The position numbers and the translations under genes were made by a program. A model generated the notes under the pieces. It saw only the letters and a list, made by a program, of their open reading frames with translations. It was not told the origin of the DNA and did no database searches. A stretch of 64,000 nucleotides of DNA, taken from NCBI GenBank assembly GCA_005503215.1, contig SCNS01000007.1, positions 1 to 64,000 of the forward strand, given 5' to 3'. Positions 46,955-54,816 of this stretch are shown here, piece after piece (the first letter of the stretch is position 1; each line of letters opens with the position of its first letter). This stretch comes from Sphingomonadaceae bacterium 3R27C6. Lineage in GTDB: Bacteria; Pseudomonadota; Alphaproteobacteria; Sphingomonadales; Sphingomonadaceae.

Positions 46955-49429
46955 TCAGAAATCGAGCGAAATCCGGCCATAATAATAGCCGCCATATTGA
47001 CCGAACGGTCCGGCGCCATAGGGGGCGAGCCCGATGGTGTTGGCGACGGTCGTGCGGTCGGGATAGACGTCGAAAATATTATAGGCGCCCGCGGCGACCC
47101 GAAACTTCTCGGTCACGCTGTAGGAGACCTCGAGATCGGTGATCCACTTGGCGCCGAAGCTCTGGTCGTTGACGGGAAGGCCGCCGACGAGATTATCGAG
47201 CGACTTGAATTTGTCGTAGCGCGTTTCCTTGACGTTAATCGTGAAGGGACCGGATTCGAAGTTGGCGCCGAGGATCAGCTTGGTCTTCGGAGTCGAGGTG
47301 AACCAGCCCTGGGTGCGCCGGTCGAACAGGGTCAGGCCGAGGCCCGCGAGTTCGCTCGGGTTGGCTGCGATCTTCCTGATGTCGGTGTCATTATAGTTGA
47401 AGCCGACGCTCGTGCGCAGGCGTCCGGCACTGCCGACGTCGAACGCATAGGTGCCCACGACATCGACGCCGCGCGTGCGCGTGTCGACGGCGTTGGTGAA
47501 GAAGCGCACCGACTGGTCACCCGAGAAGCCGTTTGCGATCAGGATGTTCCGGATCCCCGTGCCCGACAACAGGCCGGTGAGGGTGATGCGGTCGTCGAGA
47601 TCGATCTGATAGGCATCGACCGAGAGCGAGAGACCCGACGCCGGCGTCAGCGTGAAGCCGAGGCTGTAGTTCTTCGACTTCTCCGGCTTGAGTGGCTGCG
47701 CACCGAGCGCCTGCGCGACCGCCGAGTTGGTCTTCACGATCTTGGTGAGCACCGGGATATAGACGCCGCCGACAAGATTGATCGACGTCGAGGTCTGCGC
47801 GAAGTCCTGCTGCGCCAGCGAGGGGGCGCGGAAGCCGTTGCTGAACGCACCTCGCAGTGCGAGCCAGTCGGTCAGCTCATAGCGTGCGCTCACCTTGCCG
47901 CTGAAGACGCTGCCCGAGCTGTCGTCGAAATGCTCGAAGCGCCCCGCCGCGGTGACGAGGAAGCGGGGGCTGACGTCCAGCGCGAGATCGACATAACCCG
48001 CCCAGATGTTGCGGTTGATGTTCGCCGCATCCTCGGGGGTAACGACGATCGCGCCCTGTGCACCGACCTGTGCCGGGCGTCCGGCGAGCGGACCGGTCGG
48101 ATAGAAATAGCCCCCGGCCCGGTAGCTTTCGACGTCGAGCGGCTTGGTGACGTAATTCTCGTAGCGATACTCGGCGCCGAGCGAGACCTGGAGTGCCGTC
48201 TCGCCGTCGAACTCGATACGACGCGTCAGGTCGAGATTGTTCGTCCACTGGTCGAACGCCGAGCTGAAGGTCTTGAACTCGGTCGGGCTCGACGGGCCGA
48301 GCGACGCGTTGAGCGTATTTTCGGCGCCATTCTTGGCATAGTTGCGGCCATAGGTGCTGCTGAGATCGATGTTCCAGCCCGCAGTCTCGCCGCGAAGGCC
48401 GCCGGTGAATTGGAAGTCGGTTTCCTGCAGCGTGTAGTAAGGCGTGAAGCCGTCGGGATAGATCTGGATGATGTTCTGGTTGCTGTTCGGGCGGCGGCCG
48501 GCCTGGCCGACGCGCGCGTCGCGATAGCCGAAGGTGCCATCCGAATAGAAGGTGACGTTGCCGAGCGGCAGGACGAGCGTTTGCGCGACCTTGACGTCCT
48601 TCACGTCGGGGAGGCCGCCTTGATAGGTGCGGCGATTGGCGGTGAGTTCGCGCGGATCGGGTACACCGCCGGCGAGCGGGAAATAAAGCGCCCCGGTTAC
48701 GTCGGTGTTGCGCACGGCGGCATTGGCCTTCTTGCCTTCGACCGACAGTGTGAACGAACCGCCGTCGCCGAGCGCGAAGCCGTGCGAGACGCTGCCTGAG
48801 ATGGTTTCGCCATCGCTGCCGCTGCCGTCGCGACCATAGCGCTGGCCGGCTTCGAGGGTCGCCTTGCCGCCCGAGTCATTGGTCTTCAGGATGACGTTGA
48901 TCACACCCGCGATCGCATCCGAGCCATATTGTGCCGAGGCACCGTCGCGCAGCACTTCGATACGCTCGATTGCGCTCGACGGAATGAGGTCGAGATCGAC
49001 CGGGTTGCCGCCCTGCGACGTCGCGCCCGAGTTGAAGTCGATGATCGAGCTGTTGTGACGGCGCTTGCCGTTGACCAGCACGAGGACATGGACGCCCGAA
49101 AGGCCGCGAAGGCCCGCGGGGCGCGTCAGGCTGTTGAACGACGAGCTGCCCACGGTCGTCGACTGGAAGGACGGCACGAGCTGCGTCAGCGCGTCGCGCA
49201 GCTGCATGCCGCCGCCGAGCTTTTCAAGCTCTTCGCCGCCGATCACGTCGATCGGGGTCGGGCTCGAAATGACGGTGCGAGCCTGGCCGCGGGTGCCGGT
49301 GACGATGATTTCGGACTGGGAGGCCGTTTCACCGGCGTCGTCGACCGGGGCATCCTGCGCGAAAGCAGGCATGGAGATGGCGGCGGCGACGCAGGACGCC
49401 CCCGCCAGAAGTCTCGTATATTTTTGCAT
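46955..49429 (-). CDS. TonB-dependent receptor
   Basis: An 824-aa outer-membrane receptor. A signal peptide (LLAGASCVAAAISMPAFAQ) is followed by a TonB-box-like EIIVTGTR, a plug domain (IDVIGGEELEKLGGGMQLRD, then IERIEVLRDGASAQYGSDAI) and a barrel ending in RISLDF with the terminal Phe. It is of the large sphingomonad type for organic substrates; no siderophore-specific extension (FecA-like signalling domain) is present, although an ECF sigma gene is in the same operon. It lies 74 bases after the PLP-enzyme gene. Confidence 0.93.
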   Translation of the reverse strand: MQKYTRLLAGASCVAAAISMPAFAQDAPVDDAGETASQSEIIVTGTRGQARTVISSPTPIDVIGGEELEKLGGGMQLRDALTQLVPSFQSTTVGSSSFNSLTRPAGLRGLSGVHVLVLVNGKRRHNSSIIDFNSGATSQGGNPVDLDLIPSSAIERIEVLRDGASAQYGSDAIAGVINVILKTNDSGGKATLEAGQRYGRDGSGSDGETISGSVSHGFALGDGGSFTLSVEGKKANAAVRNTDVTGALYFPLAGGVPDPRELTANRRTYQGGLPDVKDVKVAQTLVLPLGNVTFYSDGTFGYRDARVGQAGRRPNSNQNIIQIYPDGFTPYYTLQETDFQFTGGLRGETAGWNIDLSSTYGRNYAKNGAENTLNASLGPSSPTEFKTFSSAFDQWTNNLDLTRRIEFDGETALQVSLGAEYRYENYVTKPLDVESYRAGGYFYPTGPLAGRPAQVGAQGAIVVTPEDAANINRNIWAGYVDLALDVSPRFLVTAAGRFEHFDDSSGSVFSGKVSARYELTDWLALRGAFSNGFRAPSLAQQDFAQTSTSINLVGGVYIPVLTKIVKTNSAVAQALGAQPLKPEKSKNYSLGFTLTPASGLSLSVDAYQIDLDDRITLTGLLSGTGIRNILIANGFSGDQSVRFFTNAVDTRTRGVDVVGTYAFDVGSAGRLRTSVGFNYNDTDIRKIAANPSELAGLGLTLFDRRTQGWFTSTPKTKLILGANFESGPFTINVKETRYDKFKSLDNLVGGLPVNDQSFGAKWITDLEVSYSVTEKFRVAAGAYNIFDVYPDRTTVANTIGLAPYGAGPFGQYGGYYYGRISLDF

Positions 49430-49503
49430 GGTCTTGCTCCTGAATACGGAAAATCGTTCCCCCGGTGAACCTGCGATTTTTTGTTTTCCGCTTGTTTCGG
49501 CGC

Positions 49504-50709
49504 TTATCCTGCGGCCCTCAACTTGCGCGGTGGCGCTGCGGTGTCCTGCGAAAGGGTGTCGAGCCCTTGCCGCAAATCCGCGATGAGGTCATCCACCCTT
49601 TCGAGCCCGATGTGCAATCTTAGCAAGGGGCCGGGATAGCTGAGCTTGTGGGTCCGGGCCTTGAGCTGCGGGTCGACGGGAATGGCGAGGCTCTCATAGC
49701 CGCCCCAGCTGAAACCGAGACCGAAAAGCTTGAGCTGCTCGACCATCGCGGCGACAGCCGTTTCGGGCGCGGGCTGGAGTACCGCGCCGATCAGGCCGCA
49801 GATGCCCGTGAAATCGCGCTTCCAGATCGCATGACCCGGATCGCTCGGCAGCGCGGGGCACATCACCGAATGGACTTCGGGCTGCGCCTCGAGCCATTTG
49901 GCGACCTGAAGCGCGGCGGCGCCATGTTGTGCGAGACGGGTATGGAGTGTCCGCAGACCGCGGATCGCCATATAGGCGTCGTCGGGCGATACCGCCCAGC
50001 CGGTCTCGTAGCTCGACGCCGCGAGCAGTTCGGCGGCGTGGCCCTTCGTCGCGGCGAGCCCCATGAACACGTCCGAATGGCCGCAGACATATTTGGTGAG
50101 CGACTGGATGCTCACGTCGACGCCGTGATCGAGCGGCTTGAAGAGGACGCCGGCCGACCAGGTATTGTCGATCACGGTCATGATCCCGGCTTCCTTCGCC
50201 ATTGCGGCGATCGCCGGGATGTCCTGCATTTCGAAGCTCAGCGAACCGGGGGATTCGAGAAAGATCACACGGGTCTTCGGCGTTATCATCGCGCGGATGG
50301 CTTCGGCATCGTCGGCGGGATCGAAGTAGCGCGCGGTGACGCCGTAGCGCGCGAGCGTGCCGGCAAGGAAACGCCGGGTCGGATTATAGACGGTGTCGCA
50401 GGCGAGAACTTCGTCGCCGGCGGAGAGCAGCGCGAGCAGCGTGCCGGTGATCGCGGTGAGGCCCGAGGGATAGATGAAGGCTTCATCGGCATTCTCGAGA
50501 TCGCGCAGGGCATCGCGCAGCGTGCGCTGGGTCGAGAGGCCGACGCGGCCGTAGGTGACCTTGCCGCCGTCGTAGAGCGCCTCACAGCTGGGCAGAAGAA
50601 CGGTCGAGCCGCGCTGGATCGGCGGACCGGGGGTCCGCTGGAGCGCGTCGCACGGGGTATCGCCGTGGATGAGCCGCGTCTGCTCGTGAACCATACTGCA
50701 AAGCGTCAT
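49504..50709 (-). CDS. metC: Cys/Met-metabolism PLP enzyme (cystathionine beta-lyase-like)
   Basis: A 401-aa cytoplasmic PLP-dependent enzyme of the Cys/Met metabolism family. The PLP lysine is in SIQSLTKYVCGHSDVFMG, and VTYGRVGLSTQRTLRDAL and FIYPSGLTAITGTLLALL match MetC-type beta-lyases (TYGR rather than the gamma-synthase patterns). It would cleave C-S bonds to give pyruvate, ammonia and a thiol. It starts 14 bases after the sigma-factor gene and precedes a TonB receptor, which suggests a specific sulfur compound as substrate. ATG 50709 or 50694 may start it. Confidence 0.88.
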   Translation of the reverse strand: MTLCSMVHEQTRLIHGDTPCDALQRTPGPPIQRGSTVLLPSCEALYDGGKVTYGRVGLSTQRTLRDALRDLENADEAFIYPSGLTAITGTLLALLSAGDEVLACDTVYNPTRRFLAGTLARYGVTARYFDPADDAEAIRAMITPKTRVIFLESPGSLSFEMQDIPAIAAMAKEAGIMTVIDNTWSAGVLFKPLDHGVDVSIQSLTKYVCGHSDVFMGLAATKGHAAELLAASSYETGWAVSPDDAYMAIRGLRTLHTRLAQHGAAALQVAKWLEAQPEVHSVMCPALPSDPGHAIWKRDFTGICGLIGAVLQPAPETAVAAMVEQLKLFGLGFSWGGYESLAIPVDPQLKARTHKLSYPGPLLRLHIGLERVDDLIADLRQGLDTLSQDTAAPPRKLRAAG

Positions 50710-50723
50710 CTATATTTTCTTTC

Positions 50724-51413
50724 TCAGATGGAATTGGAGAGGAGTTTCTGCCGCTGCGGCGACACGCCGCTGCGATGTGCCGCGACGAGATCGCTGCGGC
50801 GGACGACCGAGAGCGCCTTGGCGGCCTTGGTCACATGTTTTTCGATGGCGCTCGTCGAGATGTTGTAGCGGTTCGCGAGGCTCTTCAGGCTCGACCCCTC
50901 GACACGGATCGCGACGAGGATTTCCTGCGTCCGCTCGGGAAGCTGGCTGAGCATGGTCTCGACAGCGCGGACCTCATCCTTGGCAAGCAGGATGCGCAGC
51001 GGCGACATCTCGTCGACCGGATGGTCAGGTTCGTCGAGCTGGCAATGGCAGTCGCTGCGGCGCGTCGTCTGGCGGCGATGGCGATCGATGAGCGCGGCCT
51101 GCGCGGCCTGGAAGAGATAACATTTGGGATGGGCGACCGCGGCGGCGTCGGCGCGGCGAATGATGCTGAGGAGAACGTCCTGGAGAATGTCGTCGAGGTC
51201 GGCGACCGGGACGCGGCGGCGGAGATATTTCCTGAGTAGCGGGAGGTGCGGCCAGAAAGCTTCGACAAGATCGGGCGCGGCGTTGTCGGACGGCAAAGCG
51301 GGAGTGGCCGGCGGCTTTTCCGGAGGTGGAGCGATAAGTTCGAACGTCTGCCAGCCATCGCCGGCCGTGACGTTTTCAGTCTCATACTCGGCCCCATAGG
51401 CACTGAATGTCAT
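50724..51413 (-). CDS. ECF-type RNA polymerase sigma factor
   Basis: A 229-aa sigma-70 family ECF factor. Region 2 spans PHLPLLRKYLRRRVPVADLDD to LIDRHRRQ, and region 4 LSQLPERTQEILVAIRVEG to TSAIEKHVTKAAKAL, as in FecI-like factors. About 45 extra N-terminal residues are acidic and Pro-rich. No FecR-like anti-sigma gene is next to it. It is the first gene of the operon with the PLP enzyme, TonB receptor and CRTAC1 protein, so it may activate its own operon or act elsewhere. Confidence 0.88.
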   Translation of the reverse strand: MTFSAYGAEYETENVTAGDGWQTFELIAPPPEKPPATPALPSDNAAPDLVEAFWPHLPLLRKYLRRRVPVADLDDILQDVLLSIIRRADAAAVAHPKCYLFQAAQAALIDRHRRQTTRRSDCHCQLDEPDHPVDEMSPLRILLAKDEVRAVETMLSQLPERTQEILVAIRVEGSSLKSLANRYNISTSAIEKHVTKAAKALSVVRRSDLVAAHRSGVSPQRQKLLSNSI

Positions 51414-51727
51414 CGTGCGTCCCCTTGTGGCGACATTTTATGACATGAGTGCTAGGGTGAATTCATCACCGACTTTGGCAGGAATTTGGCGAATGTTGGG
51501 ATGTTTGAACTGATAGTTCGGTATTTGGTCGATCAAATGATCGAAATCCTACATGAACAACGTCGGTCCGGTCGAATCATCTGTCCCGGATTCGCCTCGG
51601 AACTGCAACATTTGGCGAGGGGCCGCAAAACTTCCTCGCGGAATCGCGCTTTGGGCGATGGGGTGTTCGGTTCGTAGCGCGTCAAAGCCAAGGGGCCTCC
51701 CGTATCGGAGGCAGGAGGAGTGATCGC
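51414..51727. promoter_or_regulatory. Divergent intergenic region, sigma operon versus symporter
   Basis: 314 bases, somewhat lower in GC, holding the promoters of the minus-strand sigma operon and the plus-strand symporter gene. A hairpin GCCTCC (51695-51700) / GGAGGC (51707-51712) ends one base before the symporter's AGGAGGAG ribosome-binding site. A 58-codon open frame at 51501-51677 (MFELIVRYLVDQMIEILHEQ) could be a small gene but shows no family features. No clear -35/-10 pair was identified. Confidence 0.45.
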
Positions 51728-53053
51728 ATGGCGAGAACCTGGCTTATTTTGTCGGCGCTGGTCGCTGGACTGGCGCTGGGCGTGGGATGGACGCGGCTCG
51801 GGCTCGCCGGTCTCATCGATGCGGTAACGATTGCGGACAGCATCGGCGGTATCTGGCTCGACGGACTCAGAATGACGATCATCCCGCTCGTCGTCTCGCT
51901 CCTGATCACCGGGATCGCAAAGACGGTCGATAGCGCGCGCGGCGATCGCGTCGCGATGCGCTCGGTCGTCACGTTCATTGCGCTGCTATGGATTTCGACC
52001 GCGATGGCGGCGCTGCTCATTCCCGCGCTGCTCGGTATCTTCCCGATGCCGGCCGACGCCGCGCGCTCGCTCACGGGGAGCCTTACGACATCGGCCCATG
52101 TCGAGGCGCCAACGGTCGGGATTGCCGCCTTCCTCCGCTCGATCGTACCGACCAATCCGTTTGCCGCGGCCGCGAACGACGCGCTTCTTCCGCTCATCCT
52201 CTTCACCGCGGTCTTTGCGGTCGCGCTGGCGCGGCTGCCCGCGGTGCAGCGCGAGCCGGTGACCGCCTTCTTCGACACGATCGCTAGCGCGGTGCTGCTC
52301 ATCGTCGGCTGGGTGCTCGCGCTCGCGCCGATCGGCGTGCTCGCGCTGGCCTTCGGGGTTGGCGCGCGCGCCGGCACCTCGGCGATCGGCGCGCTCGCCC
52401 ATTATGTCGTGATCGTGTCGAGCGCCGGGCTTGCCGCCTGGGCGCTCGCCTATCCGGTCGCGGTATTCGGTGGCCGCGTGCGGCTTCTCGCCTTCGCGAA
52501 GGCGGTCGCACCCGCGCAGGCGGTCGCGCTCAGCACCCAGTCGTCGCTCGCCTCCTTGCCGCCGATGCTGAAGGCATCGACCGATCTCGGGGTCGACCGC
52601 TCGGTGTCGCGCGTATCGCTGCCGGTCGCGGTCGCGATCTTCCGCGTTACGAGCCCGGCGATGAACCTCGCGGTCGCCATCTATGTCGCGCACTGGCTTG
52701 GCATATCGCTCGCGCCGTCCACGATCGCGGCGGGCGCCGCGGTGGCAGCGATCACGACGATCGGGTCGGTGAGTCTGCCTGGACAAGTGAGCTTTCTGAC
52801 CTCGATCGCGCCAATCTGCGTCGCGATGGGTATTCCGATCGAGCCGCTCGCCCTGCTGATTGCGGTCGAGATGATCCCCGATCTCGTGCGGACGGTTGGC
52901 AATGTGACCATGGATGTCGCTGCGACGACGGCGATCGCACGGATGGGGCCGGCGTCGGATGCCGTCAGTGATGGCGCCGATGGATATGGAGGCGGCGAGG
53001 ATGACGCCTCGCCGCGACCCGCGCCTTCTTTCGTTAGCGCGCAAGACGTTTGA
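51728..53053 (+). CDS. Dicarboxylate/amino acid:cation symporter (DAACS family)
   Basis: A 441-aa polytopic inner-membrane symporter of the DAACS fold (glutamate or dicarboxylate with Na+ or H+). Hallmarks are LRMTIIPLVVSLLITGIAKT, the serine-rich-like loop LSTQSSLASLPPML and the C-terminal IPDLVRTVGNVTMDVAATTAI. The usual INMDGT motif of helix 7 is replaced by FRVTSPAMN, so its specificity differs from DctA/GltP. A 45-residue Asp/Gly/Pro-rich tail ends the protein. The Lrp gene follows 12 bases later. Confidence 0.9.
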   Translation: MARTWLILSALVAGLALGVGWTRLGLAGLIDAVTIADSIGGIWLDGLRMTIIPLVVSLLITGIAKTVDSARGDRVAMRSVVTFIALLWISTAMAALLIPALLGIFPMPADAARSLTGSLTTSAHVEAPTVGIAAFLRSIVPTNPFAAAANDALLPLILFTAVFAVALARLPAVQREPVTAFFDTIASAVLLIVGWVLALAPIGVLALAFGVGARAGTSAIGALAHYVVIVSSAGLAAWALAYPVAVFGGRVRLLAFAKAVAPAQAVALSTQSSLASLPPMLKASTDLGVDRSVSRVSLPVAVAIFRVTSPAMNLAVAIYVAHWLGISLAPSTIAAGAAVAAITTIGSVSLPGQVSFLTSIAPICVAMGIPIEPLALLIAVEMIPDLVRTVGNVTMDVAATTAIARMGPASDAVSDGADGYGGGEDDASPRPAPSFVSAQDV

Positions 53054-53065
53054 AGGAGGAAAACC

Positions 53066-53545
53066 ATGACCCGCGTTTCACTCGACGATGCCGACGTCCG
53101 GATTCTGGGATTTCTTCAGGAGGATGCGACGCTCTCGGTCGCGGCCGTCGCCGCCAAGGCCAATATGTCGCAGAATGCTTGCTGGCGGCGGATCAAGCGG
53201 CTCGAGGAAAGCGGGGTGATCTCGCGGCGCGTCACGATCCTCGACGCCAGTGCGCTCGGTCTCGACCTTACGGTCTTCGTGAGCCTGCGCGCTTCCGAGC
53301 ATAGCGAAGCCTGGCTCGAGATGCTCAATTCGGCAATCCGCGATATTCCGGAGGTCGTCGAATTCTACCGCATGACCGGCGACGTCGACTATCTGCTCAA
53401 GCTCAGGGTCGAGAACATGGCCGCCTATGACGCGGTCTATCGGCGCATCATCCGTTCGATCCGGCTCACCGATGTAAGCTCGGCCTTCTCGATGGAAGAA
53501 ATCAAGTTCACCACCGCGCTGCCGCTCACGGCGCGCCCGTCCTGA
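53066..53545 (+). CDS. Lrp/AsnC family transcriptional regulator
   Basis: A 159-aa feast/famine regulator: N-terminal HTH (DVRILGFLQEDATLSVAAVA, then MSQNACWRRIKRLEESGVI) and a C-terminal RAM ligand-binding domain (EVVEFYRMTGDVDYLLKLRV). A GAAGGAGG site precedes ATG 53066. It is co-transcribed with the DAACS symporter and probably senses an amino acid or product imported by it, controlling the surrounding uptake and hydrolase genes. Confidence 0.93.
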   Translation: MTRVSLDDADVRILGFLQEDATLSVAAVAAKANMSQNACWRRIKRLEESGVISRRVTILDASALGLDLTVFVSLRASEHSEAWLEMLNSAIRDIPEVVEFYRMTGDVDYLLKLRVENMAAYDAVYRRIIRSIRLTDVSSAFSMEEIKFTTALPLTARPS

Positions 53546-53567
53546 CCTTCAGTACGGGCGCGGCGCG

Positions 53568-54815
53568 TTAGCGCGCGTAGCGCTTGCCGAGTTCGGTCGC
53601 GCGCGACGTCAGCGGCTGTTCCTTGCCCGCGATGAAGATCGCGGTCGGCTGGGTGAGCGGCTCGAGCGGATCGCCGTCCCAGATCACGATGTCGGCTGCC
53701 TTGCCGGGTGCGATCGAACCCATCTGGTCGGCGACGCCGAAGATGCGGGCGGGTGCGAGCGTGAGCGCCTCGATGCCTGCGGCATAGTGCAGCCCGCGCG
53801 ATACGGCGAGGCCGGCATTATAGCGCATCTCGCGGACGCGGTGGCCGGCGTCGTTGCCGCCGATCGCAATCTCGACCCCCGCTGCCTTCAGGATCGACGC
53901 GTTCTGGAGCGAGGCACCGAGCATGTCGAAGTTCGCGGGGATGTTCGAGGTCGGATTGATGAGCACGGGGACCTTCGCCGCCGCGATTTCGTCGGCGACG
54001 CGCCAGGCTTCCTCGGCGCCGGACAGGATGATCTTGAGCTTGTAGTCGCGCGCCAGCTTCAGCACCTGCTGGATGTCGGCGGCGCGGTGGACGACGACGA
54101 TCAGCGGCATCGTGCCAGCGAGCACGGGCTTCAGCGCCGCGACATCGGCCTGCGAGAGCTCGAACGGATATTCGTCGCGCGGCGCCTGACGCGCGAGATC
54201 GAAAATCTGGCGAAGCTGCACGAATTCGGCAGCGCGCGAGCCGCCGATGCGCGCGGCGCCATCCTCGCCAAGCTCGAGCATCATGCCGACCCCGGGTCGA
54301 TGGAGGATAGCCGCGCCCTCGCCGAGCGAGATCAGCGCCGCCTTGCCCGCGAAGGGCAGTTCGCGTTCCTTGTCGCTGTCGTCATAGTCGGGCATCACGA
54401 CCGCATGGGTGACGCCGCCGAGCCGCGCGATAGGTATGAGCGTCGACGCCGGGTTAAGCCCGTACTGGACGTCGAACGAGGCGCTGATCCCCGAATTATG
54501 CGTCTTGTTGTCGACCGAACCGTCGACCGAGCTGACCTCGAGGAGGCCGAGCGCGGTGTTCACCGCGATGAGCCCCGGAGTGACCGTCGCGCCCTTGGCG
54601 TCGATCGTGCGCACGCCTGACGGGACGGCGACATTTGCGCCGGCGGCAGCGATGCGCCCATCGCGCACGAGGATCGTGCCATTCTGGACCTCGCCGACGG
54701 GGCCGGGCGTCAGAAGATGCGCGTTGGTGATCGCGAAGGTCTGCGCTGCGACCGGTGAGGCGGTCGCAGCGAGGGCCAGGGCGATGCCTGTGAAAACTGG
54801 GAGCCGTCGTTGCAT
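53568..54815 (-). CDS. Exported amidohydrolase-like protein with degenerate metal site
   Basis: A 415-aa protein of the amidohydrolase superfamily with a signal peptide (FTGIALALAATASPVAAQ). At the position of the usual HxH metal motif it reads TPGLIAVNTALGLLEV, with no His. A later His (VVVHRAADIQQVL) and the Asp of the last strand (EIAIGGNDAGH) remain, so it may be non-catalytic or use a reduced metal site. The C-terminal segment GSIAPGKAADIVIWDGDPLE is normal for the family. ATG 54815 follows GGAGG and lies at the stop of the upstream amidohydrolase; a longer in-frame reading to 55106 overlaps that gene and is rejected. Confidence 0.87.
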   Translation of the reverse strand: MQRRLPVFTGIALALAATASPVAAQTFAITNAHLLTPGPVGEVQNGTILVRDGRIAAAGANVAVPSGVRTIDAKGATVTPGLIAVNTALGLLEVSSVDGSVDNKTHNSGISASFDVQYGLNPASTLIPIARLGGVTHAVVMPDYDDSDKERELPFAGKAALISLGEGAAILHRPGVGMMLELGEDGAARIGGSRAAEFVQLRQIFDLARQAPRDEYPFELSQADVAALKPVLAGTMPLIVVVHRAADIQQVLKLARDYKLKIILSGAEEAWRVADEIAAAKVPVLINPTSNIPANFDMLGASLQNASILKAAGVEIAIGGNDAGHRVREMRYNAGLAVSRGLHYAAGIEALTLAPARIFGVADQMGSIAPGKAADIVIWDGDPLEPLTQPTAIFIAGKEQPLTSRATELGKRYAR

Positions 54816-54816
54816 C

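Noticed and set aside
46997..48799. Long open frame (600 codons) on the plus strand opposite the TonB receptor
   Set aside because: Antisense artefact; the receptor frame has a signal peptide, plug and terminal Phe.
51501..51677. 58-codon open frame upstream of the DAACS symporter
   Set aside because: The N-terminal helix looks plausible, but the rest is unstructured and it occupies the expected promoter region; not enough support for a gene.
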